Shown here in pieces: positions 46,212 to 57,938 of a stretch of 64,000 nucleotides of DNA. Under the pieces are notes generated by a model that saw only the letters and a program-made list of their open reading frames with translations, searched no databases and had not been told where the DNA came from. The translations under genes and the position numbers were made by a program. The first letter of the stretch is position 1, and each line of letters begins with the position of its first letter. Origin of the DNA: Bilabrum cf. latius (lineage: Eukaryota; Bigyra: Bicosoecida; Bigyra; Bicosoecida); contig OZ237751.1 in the NCBI GenBank assembly GCA_965178125.1, positions 558,001 to 622,000 of the forward strand, in the 5' to 3' direction.

Positions 46212-47556
46212 TCACGCAAACACCGGCAACACGACAGAATTCCACCACTCGTCCGAGAACCTCAGGTGGTCCCCCTGGAACTCGGCAAAGTGCACCTTAC
46301 CTGCCTGGTCCAGGGTCTTGAGCCCGAACGCGTCGTTCTGGTATTGCGACCACTCTCTCATCGTGTAGATGGTCTTGGTGTCCTTGTCGCCGTTCGTGAA
46401 CTTGTAGCCCCCGAACTGCTCGCTCTGGTGGGGGTACACAACGGTGTCGTTGAGCGCCATGCCCAGGAGGACAAGGTCCAGCGACTTGAAGTTGGAGGTG
46501 TAGGTGGCGTTGCTGCGGCCAGGCAGCTCGTTGTTCAGGTCGGGCAGGAACGTGTTCTGGCTGAGATACTCCGACTGGTTCCAGAAGGTGACGAAGTAAT
46601 CGGAGAAGGACAGCGGGATGGACCCGTTGAACAGGAAGTGGTAGGGATCGTCTTCGAAAAGGCCGCACAGGAACGGGATGATCTTGTAGGTGGCGGGGCA
46701 GTCGTACACCCCGTTCTCCACGCCGCACACGGCCACGTATCGCCTGACTGGTGGGTCGTTGTACTGCTCGATGTACGCCCGCACCACTGGCCCGCCCTAG
46801 CTGAGCCCAACAGCGTCGAACCCATTGGAGAGCTTGGGGTCCGCCCGAACCGTCTTCGCGAACTCGTCCACCTGCGCGGATAAAGCAATCAATGACTCTA
46901 AATTCAATTTCATGATCGGGCTGTGCGTTCATCTCGCTATGTACCGTCAGCGCATTGCCGACGAGCTGCGAAAAACCGCAGATGGCCTGCCAGCAGCTCA
47001 ATCCCCAACGGATCGCCAATTTCAGTTTTGATACTCCGTTTCCGCCTCACCTGGTCTTGCATGGGAGTGATAAAGGAGAAGAGTCCGTCAGCGACGTCCA
47101 CTGCGACGGCATACTTGCCTGGGTACTTGGTCTGCAGTGCTTGTGGGTCCCAGGAACGGCACGTTCATGGCGCTTAGGAAGCAGTACAGTAGGAAAATCC
47201 GCATGCTTTCTAAACAATTCAAAAACGAATCATCGAGTATTGCGTACGCGGCGAAGCAGTAAATGCAATTAAGAGTGCACTGGATGCCAAGATCGTCTCA
47301 CGGAAACAGACTTAGCAAGGGACTGCATTCCTGGGTTGTCGCCAGCGTCCCCGAGGCCGTGCATAAGAACTACTGGGGTGTTATCATTAGCATCAATATC
47401 TGCTTCCACTGCAGAGACGTCGACGATGGGCGCGCTAAACGGATTGGCGGCGCTCGCCAGGAAGGCCTCGATCTTGTCTAGCTCTGGGACATTAGCAGCA
47501 CCCGCAAGCAGCGCAGAAGCAGATGCACTTATTGCGAATAAAGCTGCAGTGCGCAT
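46212..47556 (-). CDS. PPT1: Palmitoyl-protein thioesterase (PPT1-like), lysosomal/secretory
   Basis: Three exons: 47302-47556 (ATG), 47051-47131, 46212-46871; introns 47132-47301 (donor GTGAGA) and 46872-47050 (donor GTGAGG), both phase 0; stop TGA; about 331 residues. It removes palmitate from proteins in the lysosome in animals. Residues 1-20 form a signal peptide. Landmarks: TPVVLMHGLGDAGDNPGM (oxyanion region), YPGKYAVAVDV, QVDEFAKTVRADPKLSNGF, then the nucleophile elbow GLSQGG, and near the end FQGDHLRFSDEWW with the catalytic His. The Q of GLSQGG is encoded by TAG at 46797; this residue follows the catalytic Ser and is conserved as Gln in PPT1 (GFSQGG). Joining exon 2 directly to exon 3 gives a gap-free match to PPT1 spacing, so a small extra exon at 46945-46965 is not needed. 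Confidence 0.93.
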
Positions 47557-47657
47557 TTTTGTTGAAAGATCTTATGTTGTGAGCCCTTGCGATATTTTCA
47601 TTTATTAATTCCGGTTCTTAAAGCTATTTTCGTCATTCTTGCATTTCTTCCGCGAGT

Positions 47658-50079
47658 ATGGGGCAAGGGGCCAGTGAGGTTGAACGGGAAGGAAGGGTTT
47701 CGGAGGAGTGAGGCAGTCTGGGGTGGCGGACGCGTGCATTGTAGGATTCGCAACTACACCTTCACATTCTACCTGTTGCCGCGAAGTCTCTGCAGAGAAG
47801 ATGTCGAGAACAGGATCTTGCATGCGGTAGTCAGCAATGACGTAGTTACACTGAATAGAATTTAGACCGATCATGTCTCCTCTATTGTGTGGTTGAAGCG
47901 ATATAAGCGGGAGGTGAGCTTTGGTGCCTTGTTGCCCTCAACCGGTGGTTGTGGCGAGAATGCGAACTAACTTGATGCACAGCTTCAGCCACGCTTCGCA
48001 GATGATGAGAACAGCACTACATATCGCTGTGAAGCACGATAACATCGCCGTTATCACATCTTTGTTGCGAAGGGGCGCCAGCCCAGACGTGCCTGACTCT
48101 GTGAGGAGCTGCAATAAGGACGGAAAACTCGCGCCGCTACAACGAATCTCGCGACCACTAGCACAGTCTCACGTTTATTGTTCATTTTAAGACACATTGT
48201 ATTTTGCAGATGGGCCGCACGCCGATACATGCGGCCATCGAAGGCTAGAACATAGAGGCACTTGACGCGATGATAAAGGCAGGGGCCGATCTATCCAGCC
48301 AGGACTCAGTGAGCGCCAGTGCCGGTGGCAATTTTCGATGATCTTTTTGTTTTTTGGTTTTTAACCGCGATATCGATCACTCACGAATCACACGCGGTAC
48401 GCTCCTGCAACACCCACACCTGGATGGCCAAGTACTCACCCTGGATGGCCAAGCACTCACCCACCCCCTCTTGATCGCAGGAGGGCCGCACCCCGCTGCA
48501 CCTTGCCAGCGCCCTAGGCAGAGGGGAGGCCATGGCGCACATCATCCTGGCGGGAGGCTGGTTCGCAACCGTAGAGCACACCAAGCCCGGATTGGAGCGG
48601 CACACGAATCTTGCAGCCGCCACATTTTCTCACGCGAATCGAAAGACGCAGAGAGAGGTCAGGGACATGATTCGAACGCACGCAGGAAACAGGCCCCTGC
48701 TGGCCATGAGTCTCAGCTCGCTGTGGAAACAAAGCGGGTATTCCAAGTCGTCAGTTCCGCTAGTTGCGCGGCGCCGGCTAAGGCTGATCCAATGGAGGTC
48801 CAGCAGGCTGATGGGACGTGGGATGGAGATAGCGTTCATCGCAGCGTCCGAGGGCAGGCCACTGGAGCTGGCCAGGAGGCTGCGCCAGGGCAAGCAGGCC
48901 TCCGGGCTGTTCGCGACGGGCACGCTCAAGATACCAGAGGGGGTGGAGGGCGCCGGTGAGACTGTGACGAATGTAACGTGCATGATGGCGGCCGCAGCGA
49001 ATGGACACTCCGAGTGCGTTAAGACCCTCGTGGAGTTCGGCTGGTAGCTGTCGCTTGCAAGGCAGGATAGCAAGGGCCGCACGGCTCTGTGGTGGGCTAG
49101 AGACCTGGAGATAAGGAACATGCTGCTGTCCACTAATGAAACCGACGCGGTGGACGGCCTGTTTCGTCAGTGCGACGACCTTGCAACCGTGATTGCAAGG
49201 AGGAGGAGCAAGCTAAACGAGTACGTCATCTCCCTCGCCACGGAGCATGCCATCGCGCCAGCTCTCGAGAATGCCAAGATCCGTGCTGCCGCTCTAAGGG
49301 CAGAGGCCGAGCAAACGCTCAATTTGGCCAAGGGGGTCGAGCGATATCTTCGATCTACCTACAATGTGGCCAAGGAACAGGTCAGGGAAGCCGTTTCCGA
49401 GCAGGATGCGGTGCGGGTCGCCATCGGAACCGAGACCGAGACGCTCATCAACCGGGTGTCCCAGCTCAAGCACCGCACCGCAGCCGTGCAGGCCGCGATG
49501 CGCGATGCCGCGGAAGTGCATCGCAAAGAGGCAAGCATAGTTGCAAACGTTGGTGAACTTGGAGATGCTGCCGAGCTCAGGGCTGAAGCAGATCGGTTCG
49601 ATCAGATTCGGGCCAAGGTCGCCAAGCAACTTGAGAGCAGACTTGGCGCACAAGGCCGTTCCGGCTAGAGGCGGTCAGCAGGAGCGGCTAGTGGTGCAGG
49701 CGCTGGGGATGGAAGCGATTCGGGGAAGAGTCCAAGTGATCTAGGAGCTAGTGCTGGCGTGGGCTCCGATACCGACATGATGGCGCTGGCTGGAGCTTCG
49801 ATTGAGGCTGCTCGCATGGAGCTGGCCAAGCCAAAGATCAGCAATGTGCGGGAGCTTCCTGGGCATGGAGGCCAAGGAATGCGTAAGGCTTTAGGAGGGG
49901 ACATACAGTCATTGAAATTAGTCCTGGAACGAGTGAAGAGCAAGGTCAAGGAGCTGTCGGAGAGCCGGAGCAAGCTGGCTGAGAAGGCAGAAACAACTCT
50001 GGCTGAAATATCCGCTAGCTTCGACGAGCTGCTTCCTAGGGTGGAGAGAATTGTTGCAGACACTCCTTTGTTGCAATGA
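47658..50079 (+). CDS. Ankyrin-repeat protein with C-terminal coiled coil
   Basis: Five exons in phase: 47658-47707, 47796-47913, 48002-48100, 48210-48308, 48481-50079; donors all GTGAGN; stop TGA; about 654 residues. Start chosen at ATG 47658 because it splices in phase to EDVENRILHAVVSNDVVTLN, a typical first ankyrin helix pair. Exons 3 and 4 are each exactly 99 bp and each encodes one 33-residue ankyrin repeat (MMRTALHIAVKHDN..., MGRTPIHAAIEGQN...). Exon 5 begins with EGRTPLHLAS and contains two more degenerate repeats (MMAAAANGHSECVKTLVEFGW), then helical, charged sequence with coiled-coil character (residues about 370-650). Four TAGs read as Gln, one at EG-Q-N where ankyrin repeats usually have a polar residue. 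Function unknown; a scaffold protein is a reasonable guess. Confidence 0.8.
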
Positions 50080-50230
50080 AAACGCGCAAGTGTTGTATTG
50101 AGAGTCTGCAAGTTGCGACCAGAGCTTGCGACCACCCAACGTGGAACTTGCTCGGTTGAAGCGAGCAAGGCGGTGCAGTTCATTCCACGGGGTCTTGACG
50201 TCCATTGTATCGGCTCATTCGGCTGTCAAA

Positions 50231-53200
50231 ATGGAGGCCTAGAATCAAATACAAGTACTCGATGCATTATCGCAGCGAATGCAGGTGTTTATGCAGTCAA
50301 TTTGCACGGGGTTGGACGACGTCGCGGCAATCGTGTCCGGGCAATCAGCGCAGATAGCCTCGATTCCGTCCGCGCGTTCGAGCGAAGAAGGTACTACTTC
50401 AGCAGTCGAAGCAGCTAAGCAGGTCTTCAAGTGCTTTGAACAGGTTCTGAAGCGCTAGGACCTCGTGACGATGCTCGAGCACGCAGGCGGAGCACCGTTC
50501 GGCAGCGCTCGTACAATGAAGGCAGGGTTTTTGAAGTACTCAGACCTCCTTCGTTGGTGCATCAATACTTGCAAGAGGCTTCTCAATACCTGCACTGAGC
50601 TAAAGAAAGGCCTTTCGGCCCATCGGCACTCTCATGGAGTGACCTGCCTGCAAGCTCTCCTGCTGTCCAACACTCCGATAATGCTTGCCAAGAACGTGAG
50701 CAACCCAGCAAACTAGGAGTCAACAGATGCAGATTAGCTCGAGGCATGCAGGTTCATGTACTTTTCCTGCATACCGGCGCTGCACTCGATCATCGTGCAG
50801 CTGCGCAAGCAGGGCGAGGATGAGCTCGCGAAACGCCTCCGCCTGCACACGGGAGAAGGAATGCTCATTTTGGGCGATCACGTGCCTTTTGCAACAATAA
50901 AACTCCTTAGTCATGCGCTTAATACGATCAAGGCGGGTGCGCAGCACTGCCGGGTGAACCCACAGGCTGCGAGCGACGGCATGGGCGATGAGGACCTGTA
51001 CCACGCGTCTGTCGCGAAGACCTACATCGACAGAGTCGAAATTTGCTATGAGAGATTAGTATGCAAACTTGACTCGGCTATGCTTGTCGGGTAGCTCGAT
51101 TCCGGGAGCGCAGGAGCCCACGGATCTGAAGGCGTCGGGAAGCAGATCGAGGCGGCGGTGCAGGACCTTCACGAGTTTTGCGAGGAGATGAGCAGCGCCA
51201 TGCAGCACTGCAATGCCATTAATGACGCTAACATGAGGCTGCGTGTCTGGGTCAAGACAGTGACCGCTCTCTATGGTCCGTACAGCGACGCCATCCGGGC
51301 CGCAGTGGCAGCTCACGCCCAGCGACCAGAGCCGCCCTCGGGGTCCCAGCACGGGGCCGGGAGCGACGAGGAGGCATCTAGACCATTCATGATGCTCGTG
51401 AGTGCTGCACTGGCGGTGGTTCGCATGCGGCAAGGGGCCATCGCCAGGCTGGTCGAAGCCAGGGAGGCCGTACTGGCTGAGGCAGCCGAGCAGGCTGACG
51501 ATGAGGCCGAGGAGAACCACGACGAAGAGGGGGAACCTTCCTCGGGGGCAGGCGCGGCGGCATCATCTCGGAGGCAGCGCAAGTCTGCATCCGATTCAGA
51601 CCCAGTCATGGATCGGGCGAGGGAGTGGCAGGTGGCTGCGAGGGCACATGAGGCCGAGCTGCTCGCCATGTAGGGCAACGTGTAGAACGCCCTCAAGATC
51701 GCGAGGCAGTGTGCCGACAGCAGCACCAGCCCGCTCGATGGTCTCAATGTCATGGTTGCGCGGATGCTGCTTAGCACGGGCGGATTTGGCGATGCCCTTG
51801 CGGCGCTGGAGGATGCAGCGCAGGGCATTCTCGACCTGAGCAGAGAGCAGGACGAGACGTCGGGAGACGCACCTGGCAGCAGCCGAAGCGCAGCGCCGAG
51901 CAACGCATCGATGATCGTGCTCGATGCGCTGGCAAGAACAGATCAGTCCTACAGGTCGTTACATCTGCTACGGTCCCAGAGCAGCGGCGGGTCATGGTCA
52001 CCAAAGAAGCTGGCTGTCGCATGCATCGGCCGGACGCTGTACCAGATCCTCTCGCGGTAGGGCCATCGGCTCGATGCCCGTCAGCTGCAGCAGTGCCTGC
52101 CTACCGTTCTACGGTGCATTGTGAGCGTTTCTGGACGGAGTTGCGCCGACTTCATCTTGGTGAGGCTATGCGAGCACCTCGCCTCAGCGCCACAGGACGG
52201 TGGGATGAGCGCGTTCCGAGTACTGGATGCACTGCAGTCCTCCGGGGAGCAGCAACGCGACACAGATGGGTGCTGGGAGACCGAGATCGTCCATCAGTGG
52301 CACAAAGTACATGCCGATGAGCCACGCAGCGGCAGTGCTAGCTCGTCCAAGTAGCAGCCGTTGTGGCAACAGCTGTGCTCCCGCTCAGAGGCGAACGAGT
52401 GCCTGCAGGGCGTGTGCTACGCCGCAACTCGCTCCGCACTAGCACAGAAGCGCTTCAAGGAAGCCGCCAGGCTGTGCGAGTATCACCTGCAGCTCCTCAA
52501 CCGCTACGCCAAGACAACCGCGGCCCACAAGTCGGTGCCGATGAGCCTAAGAGCTCTGGCTGTGAGCCGGACGGGTGACACGGACCGCGCCGTGGAGACG
52601 GCCAAAGCCGCCTTTGACCTTAGCAAGTCACCGCAAGCCCTACTGGTGCTGATTGCAGCGCATCTGGAGCGAGGTTCCAGGGACGGTTCGGACGAGGAGG
52701 CGGTCAAGTCCCTGCTGCCAGCCCTCTCTCGTATGCCAGGCAGCAACTCACGTCTGCTCGCATACGTCGCCATGCAGGCAAGGCGCACCGAGAGCTACGC
52801 AGCAGCGATCGCGACTCTCGAAACCCTGCTGCAGCGGCCCTTAAAGATGGCAGCGTAGTCATCAAGCGGGTGGGAGCACTCGGTCAGCACAGCGCTCGGC
52901 CTACCCGCTGCTTCATCCGGCGCAGGCAGTGCAAGTGGCATCTCCGGGCCGCTCGGTACCGGCAGCGAGGATGGAGCGCAAGGCACAGTAACCGATTCTG
53001 CCACGTATGCCATGCTGTGGATCGAGTGCTCGATGAAGCAATTAGAGAAACAGCACGCCTCCCAGTAGCACCGTGGTGATGGCGACGAACAGGGCCAGGC
53101 CGGGTAGAGCGAGATCCCGTCGGCTCTCGCGAGCACCATCTCTGCCGCTTCCATGCGCGATAGACTGCGCGAAGTGATCCAGACAATCGCGAAGTGCACG

Positions 53201-55156
53201 GACAACCCCTCCAAAACGCTCAACTCAGCTGCAGGCGACAGGCTGCTGAAGCTCGCGTGCCTGTCGTACACTATTTTGCTACAAGCTAGCGGGCAGCAGG
53301 GCAAGCTGTCAAGGGCAGCGCAGGCAGAGGCGTACGAGCTGCTGGCAGCTCTGCTTGCATCCATCCCGTCGAGCACGACCTCGCTACTGGTGGCACGGCT
53401 CAAATGCGTGCTACGAGCCATGCAGCTTCGTCTCGCGGTCGGACTGGCACTTCCAGCCGGAGACACCAGGGCTCGGCACCTCCAGCGAACCACAGAGCTC
53501 GCGGCTAGTTCGATCGGCCTGACCCAAGAGGCCCGCGGCAGGCTGCAGTCGCATCTGCAGCAGGGAGGCATAGCCTCTGCTGGGACCATGCAGGCCGCGA
53601 GCTGGAAGGCAGTAGACCAGCAGCTCAAGGCAGCAGCGCTCTCAGGCGCAAACGGCCTCGAGGTCTTCTTTCCCGAGCCAGAGCTTGCACCTGGCGCCGT
53701 GGGGGCGCTGTCCGCCCTGGACTCCGATCAGTCTGACTCGGCCGCAAGTGCAGCCTTGGAGGTGCTGCACGCTCTTGCCGCCTCTTCTGCAGCCATGGCT
53801 TTCCACGCGAAGGCAGCCCAACCTGTAAGCGCGGTCTCGAACGAGAGACTGGCAGATGCAGCGAAGCAGCTTTCAGAGCAGTATCCGCAGCATCCAACCG
53901 TGCTGGGGTATGCCGCAGCAGCCGCATTCAAGAGCGATGGCAGGGTCCCGGTGGCCGTGAAGGCACTCGCGCTGTAGCTGCAGGTCCTCCTGCGGTCTGC
54001 ACACCGCAGTGGGGAGGTGCTGGCGTCGGTGACCACGCAGCTGATCCGGTGTACTACTGCCCCTAGCAAGAAGCTCAAGTGGATTGCACAGGCCGCGCAG
54101 CTCCATGCAGATTCTGCCCTGCACCCGCCGTTTCCCGACGCCGCCTTGGATGGGATTGCGGTAGACTGCTGGAATTTTGGCGTGTCGCTGCTGCAGTCGC
54201 TCAGCTACAAGCCCGCTCTTGAGTTCCTGAGGCAAGCCATGGCCATGAGGCACAGCTGCGAGACGGTGCTGGGGAGGGAGGCTGAGCTCGCGCACAGCAT
54301 CAAGGTCGTGCAAGCGCTTGCAATGGGAAGGTCTCCCCCGGCCAGGGTGGTGGGGCAGCTCAGTCGGAATGAGGCAGCTGCTGCGGTGCCTGGCAGAAGC
54401 ATGGCCCGGACTTCTGGGAGCTCTGCCCCCATGGACGCTGCTGATGCTGCTGGTAAGCCATCAGGTGCCGGCAGTGGCCTTGATGCTAGTAGCAGTAGCA
54501 GTAGCGGTGATGGTGGTGGGGATATTGCCATGTTGGCCGCCGCCACCGTCGCATCCAAAGCTGGATCGACCGCTGCGCAACATGCGGAAGGCGCCGAGGG
54601 TGTGGAGTGCGGTGGAGAGGTGGAGGATCCCTCAGCTGCTGGGACCACCTCACCTGCAGCAGGAGGTTCGAGTGGGTCTGGTGCAGCGATTGCATCGACT
54701 GCTGTTGCACATCTTGCGTCTGACGCAGAGGGTAGGCAAGCTGTCACTGGCAGTGGCAAGAGCCCGCAACGGGAGGCTGCGGCGGCTGCTGCCGGGAGCA
54801 GCCCCGGGGATCAAGAAGGCGATGAGGGCGCTGCGACTCCAAAGAAGAAGAACTCCAATGAGTACAGTGCACTCCACGGTGCGAGAGAACCGCCAGCTCG
54901 GCGGGAGCCGGCACTCGGTAAGAAGCGAGGTCGAGAGGATGAGCTGGCTGGCGATGCACAGGAGGGCTTCGATGGAGACTCTGCCGCTCCACGAGACGAC
55001 ACCTAGCAGAAGGATGCGATTAGAGCTGATGAGCACGGAGGAGCCGACCGTGATGATCTTGAGGGAGAGGCCTAGGAGATGGATGAAGACGGCACGGAGA
55101 AGGCGGAGGTTCGAGCATCGAAAAGGTTCCGAACCGAGCCACCAGCCGAACTCTGA
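50231..55156 (+). CDS. Very large helical-repeat (TPR-like) protein; SPO22/ZIP4/TEX11 relationship possible
   Basis: Single exon of 4926 bp, ATG at 50231, TGA at 55154-55156; about 1641 residues. Fifteen in-frame TAGs read as Gln with no TAA or TGA. The body is all-helical, Ala/Leu rich, with TPR-like stretches (FKEAARLCEYHLQLLNRYAK, LRALAVSRTGDTDRAVETAK, DCWNFGVSLLQSLSYKPALE). Acidic and Ser/Gly-rich linkers separate the blocks, and the last about 330 residues are low complexity with a basic cluster (TPKKKNSNEY, KKRGREDE). The repeat layout and the WNxGVSLLQ segment recall the meiotic TPR protein SPO22/ZIP4/TEX11, a partner of the crossover machinery that includes MER3, but I cannot confirm homology from memory. 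What is certain is one continuous long frame. No signal peptide or membrane helix. Confidence 0.62.
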
Positions 55157-55312
55157 GCACCAGCCGGGACATCAATCTGACTCTGAGATGGTCGATAATA
55201 TTTAATACTGTTCGCTGAAATTTCAATCGCAGTTTGTTTCAAGCAACGTGTGACGAGAGCTTCTATAGAAACTTTTAATTGCCCGCACACACCGAATTTT
55301 AAGCAACCGGCA

Positions 55313-57777
55313 ATGATTGGTCTACTTGATGCATGCTTATTAGTGCTGCCATTTGTGGTCACGTTTGTGTACTTGTTCTGCAGTCCTGGAACCAAGGTGG
55401 AAGAAAGTTTCAATCTGCAGGCAACTCATGATATCATTTACCACGGCTTCGATCTCGATTCAGTGAGAAACTCCATACCACAATGTGTCTTACCTATTGT
55501 TATATCAGCAACACTAGAATTTCTGCGACCAACCCTTCTTTTTTTATGCAGTATGATCACTTGGAGTTTCCAGGTGTGGTACCGCGAACATTTCTTGGGC
55601 CGATCGCCTTGGCTGTACTTGCCAAGCCCATTCAAACAGTGCTTAGTTTTATCGGAGATGAGATTGCCGAGAAGGCACTGATGCAGCTTGTGGTCCGGGT
55701 GCTGCTTGGCGGCTTGGTATGCATGGCTATTGCTCGGCTGGCATTGTCCGTAAGGCGCACGATGGGTGCTATAGCCATGCGCACGATGCTGCTAGGAGTC
55801 TGCTGTACGTTTCACTTCTGTTTTTACGCGTCGCGGCCGCTGCCAAACACGTTCGCGACCGTGCTGATGACGTACGCGGCTTCGATCTACCTGGACACAC
55901 GAGGAGCAAAAGGAGCCGGCTGGACAGGAGAGTGGGTGGTGCAGCTCGGGTGCCTCGTGGCTGCCGCTGGTCTATTCCGGTGCGACATGATCATGCTCGC
56001 AGTTCCCATGCTCCTGATGCAGCTGCTCAGAGGAAGGGTACAGCTGGTGCCCCTCATTGCTTGGGGGCTCCTCCTCTCGGCTGGGCTGGTCGGCTTGAGC
56101 GTTGCCGTCGACTCGTTCTTCTGGCGACGATGGCTCTGGCCTGAGGGGGAGGTCTTCTTCTTCAACGCGATCCTAGACAAATCGAGCCAGTGGGGTGTGT
56201 CACCGTGGCACTGGTACGGGACACACGCCCTTCCAAAAGGAGCGATGGTTTGGTTCCCACTGGCTGTCGCCGCACCGATCGCTGGGACGGTGGCTCGATC
56301 TCTGTTGTGCTGCTGCTACCGGAGGCAGCGCACCGAAGGAGCCAAAATGCTTCGTGGTGATGCCGCAAAGAGTGATGCATCTGGAGGGCCCGGGGTCATC
56401 GGGACCTGGGTCAGCTTGCCGCTCGAGTCGTCCTTGTCATCGGGCCTGCAAGCACTCGGGATCGACCTGGGTGAAGGATTGCTTGATGCGTGGTTTCCGG
56501 CTGTGTTCTTCGTATTGCTATACAGTCGGCTGCCTCACAAAGAGCTGAGATTTCTGCTGCCTGCCTTCCCTCTGGTCTTCGCCTCGGCCGGCGCTGCTGT
56601 AGGAGCGGTGCTGGGCGAGACATCGACCATGTGGGCTGCGAGACAAGCGCTGGATATTTCGTTAGACGGTCCGGCTGACAGCAAGAAATCAGACACCAAC
56701 TCTATCGAGCACGAACAGGGCAAGGGGCAGACGGTAACGGACAAGGATACCTCTGGCGGCAATTCGACATCGGATTCGAAGGACACTCAAGAGTTGCGGA
56801 GGCGTCGCCGCAAAGCAGCAAGTAAGGAAGAAAGCGTCGATGAACCGGCCAAAAATCCAATGAATGCACCTGCTGTAGATAGCGGTGCGGGCTCGAGTCG
56901 AGCACTGCTGGGGACTCGATTAGCCACTCGCCCAGAAGCATCCTTTGCCTTGCGAGCCACTGCGACTGCAGGACTAGCGTTCTGCTCGCTGATTGCAGCG
57001 TCGCTGTCCGTTGGAGTGTTCCTGCAAGCAGCAAAACAGAATTACCCCGGGTATGACGCCATGAGATGGGTCGACCGAAATTGCGGTTTCTTGGCAGCAG
57101 CTGCTCTGCGAGGTGCCGGGTTCTCAAGGCAAGCGAAATTGACCGGCGAACTGCCCGGATGGGTAGTGCATGCTGGCTAGAATGATGACAGTGAGATGAG
57201 TGGTATTTCTATCCAGTTGCATGTTGATGTTGCATCTGCCGAGCAGGGCGTGAGTCGATTTCTCGAGCCGAGACTTGGGTTCGTGTGCGTTGCGATCGGC
57301 GGCAGCGACTCTCCTCGGGTGCATGACGGTGATTTAATCGACTGGCTTGGAGCATCGGGCGTGGCTGCGGCAAGGCGTGCCACTGCCTGTACGCAGACGG
57401 AGAATGGCAGGAGCGCAGCCCAGGTGCTTCGGGTGCCGGTTCGGCTTGACATCAATAAGACGGAGGGGCTCGGTGCCGCCGAAATGGGCGGATTTGGGGC
57501 AGCGCTGCACTCGGTCTAGTCCAAGACGGTGCGGAAACGGAGGGGGCGCGAGCTAGAGGAGGGCAAGATCGCAAGCTGGCGGCCAGTAAAGCGATTCTCT
57601 AGATTTGACCGAATGCAATTTTCATCATTTGGTGAGCTGCGGTCCATTTGGGCCGGCTTGGCGACCGCTGCACTGCCTGGTGACGGCTCGTTGGCCGGAG
57701 GACTTCGAGCTGTGCTCGCTGCTGTGCTGCCGCGCGCGATTGCGAGGCCTGAGCTGGCTGTGAGCGTCCCGGAGTAA
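55313..57777 (+). CDS. ALG12: ALG12, dolichyl-P-Man:Man7GlcNAc2-PP-dolichol alpha-1,6-mannosyltransferase
   Basis: A GT22-family ER membrane enzyme that adds the eighth mannose to the lipid-linked N-glycan precursor. Two exons: 55313-55462 and 55552-57777; the intron is 89 bp (donor GTGAGA), phase 0, stop TAA; about 791 residues. Landmarks: [19 protein letters not shown] and, right after the intron, [17 protein letters not shown], both diagnostic of ALG12; then multiple membrane helices with SRPLPNTFA and [16 protein letters not shown] Ser/Lys-rich cytoplasmic-type insert lies around residues 430-510. The C-terminal lumenal segment [18 protein letters not shown] matches the conserved HIDVAAAQTGVSRFL of other ALG12 proteins. 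It lies beyond the TAG at 57178, so that TAG must be translated. A second TAG is at 57517. The product is longer than the usual 490-550 residues because of the insert and a tail. Confidence 0.93.
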
Positions 57778-57938
57778 TATTAAGTCGTGGATCTAATTCA
57801 CAGATCACTAGCTGCTCATCCAATACGGTTTCGTTTAACTTGCCGTTACGCCGTCGAACCTGCTTTTTACCCTCTTGAAGCAACGTGCCTTGCACTAAAA
57901 GCCACATTCTCTAAGCAAGTCCCACTCCGATCCAGCTC

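Noticed and set aside
46945-46965. 21-bp microexon (LVGNALT) in the PPT1 gene
   Set aside because: It has AG/GT borders and keeps frame, but leaving it out restores exact PPT1 spacing (QV followed by 13 residues to DPKL).
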